A stretch of 64,000 nt of DNA from Blattabacterium sp. DPU (GTDB lineage Bacteria > Bacteroidota > Bacteroidia > Flavobacteriales > Blattabacteriaceae). The notes below the pieces were generated by a model, which was given only the letters and a program-made list of their open reading frames with translations, searched no databases and had not been told where the DNA came from. Position 1 is the first letter of the stretch. Every line of letters begins with the position of its first letter. The stretch lies in the NCBI RefSeq assembly GCF_011290385.1, contig NZ_CP049785.1, positions 262,317 to 326,316 of the forward strand. Direction: 5' to 3'. The position numbers and the translations under genes are program-made. Shown one piece after another: positions 18,319-26,998 of the stretch.

Positions 18319-19641
18319 TCAATGTTTTCCTATTAAAGTTGCAGATGTAGCATTTGTTATTTCTACATGAGCTAAATCCCCTATATTTAAGTTTTTTTTA
18401 GGAAAAACTACAACTATATTTTGTGTATTTCTTCCATACCAATATTGGTTATTTTTTTTTGATTCTCCTTCTACTAAAACTTCTTCTACATTTCCTAAAT
18501 GTTCTTGCATCCTATAAAATGAATGTTTTCTTTGTAAATCAATAATTTCTTTTAATCGTCTTTTTTTAATATTTTCAGGTACATTATCTTTTAATTTTCT
18601 ATATGCATAAGTTCCAGGTCTAGGAGAATAAGAAAACATGTATCCATAATTATATTTAATTTTATTCATTAAACTTATAGTATCCTGGTGATCTTCCTCT
18701 TTCTCATTACAAAATCCAGTCATTATATCATGAGAAATAGAACATCCAGGTATAATATTTTTAATTTTTTTAACTAAAAAAAGATATTTTTCTCGTGTAT
18801 ATTTTCTGTTCATTAATTTTAATATTTTATTGCTTCCAGATTGAACAGGTAAATGAATATGTTTACAAATATTTTTATGTTGAGAAATTACTTTTAATAC
18901 TTTATCAGACATATCATGAGGATTAGATGTAGAAAATCTAATTCTCATAAAAGGAATTTCTCTAGCTAAAAAATCCAAAAGTTGTGAAAAATCTACAGTT
19001 CTATTTTCTTCTATCCATAAATAAGAATCTACATTTTGTCCTAAAAGAGTTATTTCTTTATATCCATTATGATATAAACGTTTACATTCCTCAATTATAG
19101 AATATGGATCTCGACTTCTTTCTCTACCTCTAGTAAAAGGAACGATACAAAATGTACACATATTATTACAACCTCTTGTTATGCTTAAAAAAGTTGTTAT
19201 TTTTTGATCATTTTGTTTTCTTTTTACAAAATTTATATCAGCATAAGTTTCATTTTTTTTCTTTTTATCATAAAAATATTGTTTTCCCATTATAGAATAA
19301 TAAATAAAATTAGGAATTTCTCTATAAGAATCTGGATTTACGAAAAAATCTACTATTTTTTCTTTCAATAAAAAATTTTTAATTTGTTTTGAAAAACATC
19401 CTATAATTCCAATCCAAATTTTTTTCTTTTTTCTAAAAAATTTTAATTGTTCTAATTTTTTTTTTATAGCTAATTCTGCTTTTTCTCTAATAGAACAAGC
19501 GTTTAACAATATTATATCTGCTTTATCTACGTTTTCAGATAAAACAAACCCATGGTTTGATAAAATAGAAGTAACAATATCGCTATCTGATATGTTCATT
19601 TGACAACCATAATTTTCAATATAAAAACTTTTATTTTTCAT
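18319..19641 (-). CDS. miaB: tRNA-2-methylthio-N6-dimethylallyladenosine synthase
   Basis: 440-residue radical-SAM methylthiotransferase that modifies A37 of tRNAs reading UNN codons. The N-terminal domain has three cluster cysteines (YGCQMN, NACSIREKAE, GCFSK), the radical-SAM motif is CNNMCTFC, and a C-terminal TRAM domain ends the protein. The substrate prenyl group derives from the isoprenoid route served by idi. It heads the miaB - activator - lptE-like - secG cluster and has a 15-bp palindrome in its upstream region. Confidence 0.96.
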   Translation of the reverse strand: MKNKSFYIENYGCQMNISDSDIVTSILSNHGFVLSENVDKADIILLNACSIREKAELAIKKKLEQLKFFRKKKKIWIGIIGCFSKQIKNFLLKEKIVDFFVNPDSYREIPNFIYYSIMGKQYFYDKKKKNETYADINFVKRKQNDQKITTFLSITRGCNNMCTFCIVPFTRGRERSRDPYSIIEECKRLYHNGYKEITLLGQNVDSYLWIEENRTVDFSQLLDFLAREIPFMRIRFSTSNPHDMSDKVLKVISQHKNICKHIHLPVQSGSNKILKLMNRKYTREKYLFLVKKIKNIIPGCSISHDIMTGFCNEKEEDHQDTISLMNKIKYNYGYMFSYSPRPGTYAYRKLKDNVPENIKKRRLKEIIDLQRKHSFYRMQEHLGNVEEVLVEGESKKNNQYWYGRNTQNIVVVFPKKNLNIGDLAHVEITNATSATLIGKH

Positions 19642-19660
19642 ATATTTTTTAAATATATTA

Positions 19661-19675
19661 ATGTCATTATGACAT
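19661..19675. promoter_or_regulatory. Perfect 7-1-7 palindrome upstream of miaB
   Basis: ATGTCAT-T-ATGACAT, a perfect 15-bp palindrome centred 27 bases before the miaB ATG, in the 54-base gap after pncB. It differs from the groES palindrome only by one symmetric base change (C to T in one arm and the matching G to A in the other). No sigma-54-type element is seen beside it. Confidence 0.5.
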
Positions 19676-19695
19676 AGTAAAATAATAACTATTTC

Positions 19696-20868
19696 TTATA
19701 TATGAAGAATTTTTTTGGCTAAAAAAATCATATTTTTTTCACCTGTAGATTTTTCTTGAACATTAGAAAGTTTTACCACTGATATCCATTTTTTTTTTGG
19801 AAGAGCTTTAACCATTTTTATGACAATGTTCATTGAAGGTAAACCTACGTCATTAGTGAAATTAGTTCCTATTCCAAAACAGGTATTTATTTTATTTCTA
19901 CAAAAAGAAGAAATATAAGCCACTTTATGTGGATCTAGATTGTCCGAAAATATAATTTTTTTTCTTATAGGATTTATTTTAAATTTTTTATAATGTTTTA
20001 TTGTTTCTTTGGCAAAAAAAATAGGATCTCCACTATCATGTCTTACTCCTTTAAAAAGATTGGACAGTTTCTTATTAAAGTTTTTAAAAAAAATTGGGGA
20101 TGTATATGTATCGGATAAAGCTATTCCTAAATTTCCTTTATAAATGTTCAACCAATTTTCCATAGCTACACAATCAGCTATGTTAAATCCATATTTTGCT
20201 GCATGAAACATAATCCATTCATGTCCTTGAGTTCCTATCGGTTTAATTGAAAAGATATGAGAAAAATGAACATTACTGCTTCCTATGAAGAAAGGAGGGC
20301 CTTCTTCTGTTAATATTTTTAATACTAATTTATGGACTTTATAAGAATATCTTCTTCTTGTTCCATATTCTACAATTTTAACTTGTAATTTTTTATATTT
20401 TTTTAATTTTTCTTTAGTTATTTTCGTTATTTTTTTTTCGGATATTTTTCTAGCTCCTGTTAATTTATAATATAGTTCAGACATTATCGCCATTAAAGGA
20501 ACTTCCCATAATATAGTACTACTCCATAATCCTTCTATATGCATTTGTATATTTTCTCCTTTTTGAAGAATATTTACTTCTTTTGGATTATATTGATATT
20601 TATTTAAAAAATCTAAATAAGAAGAATCTAAATAAGGGCAATATTTTTCTAAATAGATTCTTTCTTCATTTGAAAGTTTTAAATAAGCCATTTTATTTAA
20701 ATTTTCCTTCAATATTTTAGCAAAATTTTTAGGAAAAGGATGACTTCCTCTATTTATAAATTCATATTTCGCTTTTGCAAATGGAAATAATTTTATGACA
20801 GCATTTTGCATGGTAAACTTATAAAAATCATTATCTAATAATGATGATACAATAGAAAAATTATTCAT
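19696..20868 (-). CDS. pncB: Nicotinate phosphoribosyltransferase
   Basis: Salvages nicotinate to nicotinate mononucleotide for NAD synthesis. The 390-residue protein starts with SSLLDNDFYKFTMQ, typical of the family, has the phosphorylatable-histidine region SNVHFSHIFSIKPIGTQGHEW (as SNVHFSH and GTQGHEW) and the RHDSGDP phosphoribosyl-binding motif. Retaining this step suggests the host supplies nicotinate. Divergent from the RRM gene. Confidence 0.96.
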   Translation of the reverse strand: MNNFSIVSSLLDNDFYKFTMQNAVIKLFPFAKAKYEFINRGSHPFPKNFAKILKENLNKMAYLKLSNEERIYLEKYCPYLDSSYLDFLNKYQYNPKEVNILQKGENIQMHIEGLWSSTILWEVPLMAIMSELYYKLTGARKISEKKITKITKEKLKKYKKLQVKIVEYGTRRRYSYKVHKLVLKILTEEGPPFFIGSSNVHFSHIFSIKPIGTQGHEWIMFHAAKYGFNIADCVAMENWLNIYKGNLGIALSDTYTSPIFFKNFNKKLSNLFKGVRHDSGDPIFFAKETIKHYKKFKINPIRKKIIFSDNLDPHKVAYISSFCRNKINTCFGIGTNFTNDVGLPSMNIVIKMVKALPKKKWISVVKLSNVQEKSTGEKNMIFLAKKILHI

Positions 20869-21050
20869 TAAAGATATTCTTTAACATTTATTGAAAAATT
20901 TAAAAATAAAATTTTTGAATTTTATCAATTATTTGCAATAATAAAATAAATCAATTATTTAAATTGCTTTCTTTTGCATTAAGTAATATATTTTTCTTTT
21001 TTAGAAAAAATATTTTTCTAAATTTGCTTTTAAAACAATTTATTTTTAAT

Positions 21051-21323
21051 ATGGACAATACGAAACTATACGTAGGGAATTTATCTTATGATATGACAGA
21101 ACAAGAATTAAAAAAATATTTCGAATCTGTAGGAGAAGTGACTCATGCTAAAATAATTTTTGATGAATCTACATCAAATAAAAAAAGTAAAGGATTTGGT
21201 TTTATAGAAATGTCAAATGAAGAAAATGCAAAACAAGCTATAGAAAAATTAAATGGAACAGAACTTATGGGGAGGAATATTATTGTATCTGTAGCAAGGC
21301 CAAGAATAAGAAGAGACTATTAG
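21051..21323 (+). CDS. Single-RRM RNA-binding protein
   Basis: 90-residue protein consisting almost entirely of one RNA-recognition motif: RNP2 KLYVGNL (5-11) and RNP1 KGFGFIEM (47-54), with a short basic tail ending RPRIRRDY. Such small RRM proteins are common in Bacteroidota and may act as RNA chaperones. The ATG at 21051 is chosen because the family begins just before RNP2; longer in-frame starts reach into AT-rich leader. The 182 bases upstream, shared with divergent pncB, hold only AT-rich sequence and an ATCAATTATTT direct repeat. Confidence 0.92.
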   Translation: MDNTKLYVGNLSYDMTEQELKKYFESVGEVTHAKIIFDESTSNKKSKGFGFIEMSNEENAKQAIEKLNGTELMGRNIIVSVARPRIRRDY

Positions 21324-21422
21324 TCGTTTTTAATCATTATTTCGTGTTTATATACGCTTACATCTGTTTTATTTTAAAATGATTAATTAATTTATAATGA
21401 AGCTAATATATACTACTAATAT

Positions 21423-22337
21423 ATGGAAAAATTATACGGAACAGGTGTAGCGTTAGTTACCCCTTTTAAAAAGGATGGAAAAATTGATTTCAATGGACTT
21501 GAAAAACTTGTAAAATATGTTTTGGATAATAATGTTGATTATTTAGTTGCATTGGGAACAACAGCAGAAACAGCTACTCTAAAAGAAGAAGAAAAATGGG
21601 ATGTTGTAAAATGTATTCAAAGTACTAATTATAAACAACTTCCTTTAGTATTGGGAATAGGAGGAAATAATACAGAAAATGTTATAAGAAAAATAAATAG
21701 CATAAAAAACTTATCTGATTTTTATGCTATTCTTTCAGTTTCTCCTTATTATAATAGACCATCTCAAGAAGGAATATATCAACATTTCAAATCTATTGTT
21801 AATTGTACGGAGGCTAATATTATTCTGTATAATGTACCTAAGAGAACTGGATCTAATATTATACCGGATACGGTTTTACGTTTATCTCATGATTTCAAAA
21901 ATATAATAGGAATAAAAGAAGCGTCAGGAAATATTTTGCAATCTTATAATATTTTAAAGAATAGACCCAAAAATTTTAGTGTAATATCAGGAGATGATTT
22001 TATGGCATTACCAGTTATTTTAGGTGGGGGAGAAGGTCTTATTTCTGTGATTGCTCAAGGACTTCCTGAAAAAATTTCTAATATGGTCTCCTTAGCAAGA
22101 GAGGAGAATAATGTTAAAAAAGCTTTTTCTATCTTTTATAATATTATTGAGATTATAGATATTATTTATGAAGAAGGAAATCCTACAGGAATCAAAACTT
22201 TATTAGATATAATAGGAATATGTAATTCATATGTAAGATTACCATTGTTAGTTGGATCTCATTATTTAAGAAAAAAAATATTACATTTACTAAATAATAA
22301 TGAATTATGTTCAATGAAAAAATACAAAAAGGATTAA
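21423..22337 (+). CDS. dapA: 4-hydroxy-tetrahydrodipicolinate synthase
   Basis: First committed step of lysine and diaminopimelate synthesis, condensing pyruvate with aspartate semialdehyde. In the 304-residue product the Schiff-base lysine is Lys165 (GIKEASGN), Tyr136 and Arg141 lie in ILYNVPKRTG, and the GTTAET loop supplies the threonine pair. Normal length and intact active site. It overlaps the start of the ferritin gene by 31 bases. Lysine supply is a typical nutritional role of insect symbionts, and diaminopimelate also feeds peptidoglycan. Confidence 0.96.
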   Translation: MEKLYGTGVALVTPFKKDGKIDFNGLEKLVKYVLDNNVDYLVALGTTAETATLKEEEKWDVVKCIQSTNYKQLPLVLGIGGNNTENVIRKINSIKNLSDFYAILSVSPYYNRPSQEGIYQHFKSIVNCTEANIILYNVPKRTGSNIIPDTVLRLSHDFKNIIGIKEASGNILQSYNILKNRPKNFSVISGDDFMALPVILGGGEGLISVIAQGLPEKISNMVSLAREENNVKKAFSIFYNIIEIIDIIYEEGNPTGIKTLLDIIGICNSYVRLPLLVGSHYLRKKILHLLNNNELCSMKKYKKD

Positions 22338-22813
22338 TAAGACAACTAAATAGAGAATTAGAATCTTCTCATATATATTTATATATGGCTTCTTGTATAG
22401 AAAAAAAAGGTTATGAAGGAATATGTGAATTTTTATATGATCATTCAAATGAAGAAAGAATCCATATGTTAAAGTTGATTAGATACATTAATAAAAGAGG
22501 AGGAAATGTTTTTTTGGATAATAATATATCAATTATTAATATAACATATATATCTCTAAAAGATTTGTTTTTGAAATTATTTGAACATGAACAAAAAATT
22601 TCCAAAGAAATAAATTCTTTAGTAGAAGTTTCTTTGCAAGAAAAAGATTATTTTACATATAATTTTTTACAATGGTATGTTGAAGAACAAATAGAAGAAG
22701 AAGCTTTGATTAAAATGATTTTGGATAAAATCGAATTAATAGGGGGAGATAAAGGTGGATTATATTTATTTGACAAAGACATGAAAAATATCCATAAAAA
22801 TAAAAAATTATGA
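22307..22813 (+). CDS. ftnA: Ferritin (non-heme iron storage)
   Basis: 168-residue four-helix ferritin. The ferroxidase ligands Glu17, Glu50 and His53 are in place (NEERIHM), with further acidic ligands in the EHEQ and VEEQIEEE helices. It stores iron as ferric oxide and protects against oxidative damage. The start ATG lies inside dapA (31-base overlap) and the stop overlaps the omega-subunit start, so all three are translationally linked. Flavobacterial relatives are thought to carry a bamD-type gene here. Confidence 0.94.
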   Translation: MFNEKIQKGLIRQLNRELESSHIYLYMASCIEKKGYEGICEFLYDHSNEERIHMLKLIRYINKRGGNVFLDNNISIINITYISLKDLFLKLFEHEQKISKEINSLVEVSLQEKDYFTYNFLQWYVEEQIEEEALIKMILDKIELIGGDKGGLYLFDKDMKNIHKNKKL

Positions 22814-23124
22814 TGAATTTTTTGAAAGATGTTAATGTTCCAATAAATACAGAGACTATAGATTGTGTTCAATTAGAAAAAAAATCAGGAAAAAATATAT
22901 ACGAAACTATATGTATTTTGGAAAAAATAAGCCAAAAAATAAACAATCAAATCAAAGAAGATTTATATAATAAGTTGGAGGAATTCAATTTTATAAATAA
23001 AAATAATCTGGAAGAAATTTTTGAAAATAAAGAACAAATTGAGTTATCCAGATTTTATGAAAAACTTCCAAAAGCTACATCTATTTCTATTCAATATTTA
23101 TTATCTGAAAAAATAAAAATTTAA
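22810..23124 (+). CDS. rpoZ: RNA polymerase omega subunit, Bacteroidota type
   Basis: 104-residue protein with NIYETICILEKISQKINNQIKEDL and KLEEFNF (in short pieces: GKNIYETICI, EEIFENKEQIELSRFYEKLPK). This pattern matches the divergent omega subunit annotated in Flavobacteria, which stabilises the beta' subunit. Its position after dapA is also conserved in that group. Sequence similarity to E. coli omega is low, so the call depends on the Bacteroidota pattern. It may start at ATG 22810 or 22813, and its end overlaps the convergent transaldolase by 4 bases. Confidence 0.85.
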   Translation: MMNFLKDVNVPINTETIDCVQLEKKSGKNIYETICILEKISQKINNQIKEDLYNKLEEFNFINKNNLEEIFENKEQIELSRFYEKLPKATSISIQYLLSEKIKI

Positions 23125-23783
23125 TTTATTTTATTCTGAAAATCTTTTATAAACTTATTCAATCCTATATCAGTTAATGGATGATTCAATAAAGAACGAA
23201 TGACATTTATAGGAGAAGTCACGGCATGTATTCCAATTTTAGAACATTCTGTAATATGTAAAGGATTCCGTATAGAAGCTGCTAATATTTTTGTTTTAAA
23301 ATGGTAAGTATCATACACATTTTTTATGTTTTGTATTAAATTTAATCCGTTATAAGATACATCATCTAATCTACCTAAAAATGGAGAAATATAACTAGCT
23401 CCAGCTTTAGCCGCTAATAGAGCTTGTCCCATAGAAAAAATAAGAGTGCAATTAGTTTTTATTTTTTTATTATAAAAATGTTTAATAGCTCTAATTCCAT
23501 TTTTTGTTATGGGTATTTTTACTACAATTTTTGGATGTAGAAGAGCTAATTCTTCTCCTTCTTTTACCATATCATGATAACTAGTGCTAATGACTTCTAT
23601 ACTTACATTTTCGTCATTTTTTAAACGTTTACATATAGATATATAATGTTTGTGAACATCTCTTTGATTGGATACAGATTCTTTTGATATTAAAGATGGA
23701 TTTGTTGTAACACCATCCAACATACCCAATGATCTTGCTTCATCAATTTCTTCTAAATTAGCTGTATCTATAAAAAATTTCAT
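23121..23783 (-). CDS. tal: Transaldolase, TalC/FSA-type
   Basis: 220-residue short transaldolase. The Schiff-base lysine is Lys89 (VVKIP), with Asp6 in FIDTANLEEI and the TTNPS loop (26-30). It transfers dihydroxyacetone units in the pentose phosphate pathway; the similar fructose-6-phosphate aldolase cannot be excluded from sequence alone. Single gene on the minus strand between two plus-strand units. Confidence 0.92.
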   Translation of the reverse strand: MKFFIDTANLEEIDEARSLGMLDGVTTNPSLISKESVSNQRDVHKHYISICKRLKNDENVSIEVISTSYHDMVKEGEELALLHPKIVVKIPITKNGIRAIKHFYNKKIKTNCTLIFSMGQALLAAKAGASYISPFLGRLDDVSYNGLNLIQNIKNVYDTYHFKTKILAASIRNPLHITECSKIGIHAVTSPINVIRSLLNHPLTDIGLNKFIKDFQNKIN

Positions 23784-23909
23784 AAAAATGTTTCATTAGT
23801 ATAATTGCAAATTTATAACATTTTTAATAAATAACTCTTATTTTATAATAATTTATACAATCAATAAAAATAGAAAAATCTGTAAATTTATTTTATTAAT
23901 ATTACGATT

Positions 23910-25307
23910 ATGCATTTCGATGTTATTATTTTAGGAAGTGGACCTGGGGGGTATGTAGCTTCCATACGAGCAGCACAACTTGGAATGAAAACAGCTGTGG
24001 TAGAAAAAGAATCTCTTGGAGGTATTTGCTTAAATTGGGGATGTATTCCTACTAAATCACTTTTGAATAGCGCAAAAATTTTACAATCCATAAAAAAAAA
24101 TGGAGAATTATTTGGAATAAAAAATGAAAGTATTGAAATAGACTACCCTAAAATTATTTCTAAAAGTAGAAAAATTGTTGATAAAATAAAAAAAGGAGTC
24201 TCATTTCTAATGAAAAAAAATGGAATTCATGTAATTTATGGAAAAGCACGGTTAAAAAAAGGAAAAAAAATAGAAATTTTCAAAAATAAAAAAAGCGAAG
24301 AAGAACATTCTGCCTCACATATTATTATTGCTACTGGTGCGATTCCAAAAATTGATAAAAATATAAAATTTCAATATAATGAAAAAAAAATTATAACATA
24401 TAGAGAAGCTTTATCCTTATCTTCTTTACCAAAAAGAATAATAATCATAGGTTCTGGGTCAATAGGATTAGAATTTGCTTATTTTTATCATTCTATGGGA
24501 ACAAAAGTAACGATTATCGAAATATGTTCTAATTTATTTCCTAATGGAGATCAGGATATTTCTGATTATTTAAAATATTCTTTTAATAAAATAGGAATTA
24601 AAAACTATGTGTCCTCTAGTATAAATAAAATAATTTATAAGAATGAAAATTATGAAGTAGAAATCAAAACCCAATCAGAAAATATTGTATTAAAAGCAGA
24701 TATTATATTATACGCTACAGGCGTTATTCCCAATATAAAATGTATTGGATTAGATGAAATAGGAATTCAAACAGAAAAAGGATTTATAGTCGTAGATGAA
24801 AATTACCGCACAAATATAGATGGATATTATGCAATCGGAGACGTTATTAAAACTCCTTCTTTAGCTCATATTGCATCGCATGAAGCCATAAATTGCATTG
24901 ATAATATAAAAGGTTTAAATTGTCAAAAAATAGATTACAATAATGTTCCAAAATGTGTTTACTCGCTTCCTGAAATTGCTTCAGTAGGTTATACAGAACA
25001 AGAATCTAAAAAAAAAGGATTTCAAATTAAAATAGGAAAATTTCCTTTTAGTGCTTTAGGCAGATCTATTTCTGATGAAAATACTGATGGTTTTGTGAAA
25101 GTCATTTTTGATGAAAAATATGATGAATGGTTAGGATGTCATATGATAGGAAATCATGTTACAGATTTGATTTCAGAAGTGGTAGTTGCTAGAAAATTGG
25201 AAGCAACTAGCTATGAAATTTTAGGAAGTATACATCCCCATCCTTCATTAAGTGAATCTATTGTAGAATCTATAGCTAACGCTTATGGTAAGTCTATTCA
25301 TTTGTAA
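23910..25307 (+). CDS. lpdA: Dihydrolipoyl dehydrogenase
   Basis: 465-residue flavoprotein, the E3 component of 2-oxoacid dehydrogenase complexes and of glycine cleavage. FAD motif ILGSGPGGYVA (7-17), redox disulfide Cys40-Cys45 in GGICLNWGCIPTKS, NAD motif IIIGSGSIGLEFA (about 175-187), AIGD motif, and the C-terminal active-site HPHPSLSES. All key residues are present. It pairs functionally with GcvT at 3571. Confidence 0.96.
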   Translation: MHFDVIILGSGPGGYVASIRAAQLGMKTAVVEKESLGGICLNWGCIPTKSLLNSAKILQSIKKNGELFGIKNESIEIDYPKIISKSRKIVDKIKKGVSFLMKKNGIHVIYGKARLKKGKKIEIFKNKKSEEEHSASHIIIATGAIPKIDKNIKFQYNEKKIITYREALSLSSLPKRIIIIGSGSIGLEFAYFYHSMGTKVTIIEICSNLFPNGDQDISDYLKYSFNKIGIKNYVSSSINKIIYKNENYEVEIKTQSENIVLKADIILYATGVIPNIKCIGLDEIGIQTEKGFIVVDENYRTNIDGYYAIGDVIKTPSLAHIASHEAINCIDNIKGLNCQKIDYNNVPKCVYSLPEIASVGYTEQESKKKGFQIKIGKFPFSALGRSISDENTDGFVKVIFDEKYDEWLGCHMIGNHVTDLISEVVVARKLEATSYEILGSIHPHPSLSESIVESIANAYGKSIHL

Positions 25308-25415
25308 ATAAATCAATTAAAAATATATTACTTTCTTCTATATTTCCGCATATAATACGGATTATACATCTACTTTTTTTACATGTTTACATGAAATTCA
25401 TAATTTTATTGTTTT

Positions 25416-25994
25416 ATGATACATATTATATTGTTTGGCCCACCAGGTTGTGGAAAAGGAACTCAAGCTAAAATCATATCAAATAAATTTGGTTTCATAC
25501 ACCTATCTACTGGAATGATATTTAGAGATCATATGAAAAAAAAAACTAATCTGGGGAAACTAGCAAGTTGTTACATAAATAAAGGAATATTAGTTCCTGA
25601 TGCAATTACTACAAATATGTTTTACATAGAAATACAAAAATATTTTAATGCTAAAGGAATTATTTATGATGGATATCCTAGAACTAAAAATCAAATCTTT
25701 TCTTTAGAAAAAATATTAAAAAAATTTTGTTTAGGAAAAATTAATATAATTTTCTATTTTTTTATTCAAAAAAATTTGATAATAAATAGATTATTAAAAA
25801 GAGGAAAAACGAGTTATCGTAATGATGACACGAATATTATTACGGTTCAAAGAAGAATAAAAGAATACGAAAAAGAAACTTCTTTAATATGGAAAAATTA
25901 TAAATGGAAAAATAATATAATAAGATTAAATGCTTCTTTATCTGTTGAACAAATTTCTTTTTTTGTAGAAAAGAAAATTATAAATCTTTTATAA
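25416..25994 (+). CDS. adk: Adenylate kinase
   Basis: 192-residue short-form adenylate kinase converting AMP and ATP to two ADP. P-loop GPPGCGKGT (8-16), AMP-binding LSTGMIFRDH, DGYPRT, and a short LID without zinc cysteines (RGKTSYRNDD). It directly precedes obgE by 10 bases, a conserved Bacteroidota pair. Normal length for the phylum. Confidence 0.96.
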   Translation: MIHIILFGPPGCGKGTQAKIISNKFGFIHLSTGMIFRDHMKKKTNLGKLASCYINKGILVPDAITTNMFYIEIQKYFNAKGIIYDGYPRTKNQIFSLEKILKKFCLGKINIIFYFFIQKNLIINRLLKRGKTSYRNDDTNIITVQRRIKEYEKETSLIWKNYKWKNNIIRLNASLSVEQISFFVEKKIINLL

Positions 25995-26004
25995 AAATAA
26001 TTTC

Positions 26005-26994
26005 ATGAAAAATTGTTTTGTAGATTTTATAAGAATTTTTTGTAAAAGTGGAGATGGAGGGTCAGGATCTATTCATTTTTATAGGGATAAATCTGTAAAT
26101 AGAGGAGGGCCTGATGGAGGATCAGGAGGAAAAGGAGGAAATATTCTTATTCAAGGAAATTCTCATATTCATACTTTTTTACATTTAAGATATCATAAAC
26201 ATTGGATAGCTAAATCTGGACTTCCTGGAAAAGGAAATAATATAACTGGAGCAAATGGAAAGGATTTATTAATAGAAGTACCTATAGGTACTATAGTAAA
26301 AGATGAAAAAAAAAATATAATAATGGAAATAACCCAAAATTTTCAAAAAGAAGTTTTATTCAGAGGTGGGAAAGGTGGAAAAGGAAATGTTTTTTTTAAA
26401 AATTCAATTTGTCAATCTCCTTATTATGCACAACCGGGAATTAAAACAAAAGGAAATTGGATTTTTTTAGAATTGAAAATTTTAGCAGATGTAGGATTTA
26501 TAGGTTTTCCTAATACTGGAAAATCTACTTTACTTTCAACAATTACAAGAGCAAAACCCAAAATAGGAAATTTTGCTTTTACAACTACAATTCCACATAT
26601 AGGAGTAGTGAAAACAGATTTTAATTCTTTTTTAGTAGCTGATATTCCAGGAATTATAGAAAAAGCTTCCGAAGGAAAAGGATTAGGACATGATTTTTTA
26701 AGACATGCAGAACGAAATTCTGTTTTATTATTTTTAATTTCATCAGATACGAAAAATAAAAAAAAAGAATACTTTATTTTATTAAATGAATTAAAAAAAT
26801 TTAACTCGAATTTTTTGAAAAAAAAACGTTTATTAGCAATATCTAAATCAGATTTAATAAAAGATGAAAAAAAAAAGAAAATAAGAGAATCTTTTTTTAA
26901 TAAATTCAAAGAAGATATTGTATTTATTTCTTCTTTTACAAAAGAAGGATTATCTGAATTAATACAAAAATTATGGGAAATGATTAAAAAATAA
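26005..26994 (+). CDS. obgE: Obg/CgtA GTPase
   Basis: 329-residue GTPase involved in late 50S assembly. The glycine-rich Obg domain covers about residues 1-155 (GGSGSIHF, GGPDGGSGGKGG). The G domain has G1 GFPNTGKST, G3 DIPG, G4 SKSD and a G5-like SS motif. It ends shortly after the G domain, so the variable C-terminal extension found in some species is absent. Its stop is 4 bases from the convergent clpX stop. Confidence 0.95.
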   Translation: MKNCFVDFIRIFCKSGDGGSGSIHFYRDKSVNRGGPDGGSGGKGGNILIQGNSHIHTFLHLRYHKHWIAKSGLPGKGNNITGANGKDLLIEVPIGTIVKDEKKNIIMEITQNFQKEVLFRGGKGGKGNVFFKNSICQSPYYAQPGIKTKGNWIFLELKILADVGFIGFPNTGKSTLLSTITRAKPKIGNFAFTTTIPHIGVVKTDFNSFLVADIPGIIEKASEGKGLGHDFLRHAERNSVLLFLISSDTKNKKKEYFILLNELKKFNSNFLKKKRLLAISKSDLIKDEKKKKIRESFFNKFKEDIVFISSFTKEGLSELIQKLWEMIKK

Positions 26995-26998
26995 TTTT

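Noticed and set aside
19642-19695. Sigma-54 promoter upstream of miaB
   Set aside because: The palindrome there has no GG, and no GG-N10-GC pair is present in the gap.
20964-21050. N-terminal extension of the RRM protein
   Set aside because: The 29 extra codons are AT-rich leader sequence rich in Phe/Leu; the RRM fold begins just after the ATG at 21051.
21324-21422. tRNA or other structured RNA in the longer gaps (also 23784-23909, 25308-25415, 43407-43479)
   Set aside because: These gaps are uniformly AT-rich with no cloverleaf arms or TTCRA-type loop; only the SRP RNA at 28227 stands out.
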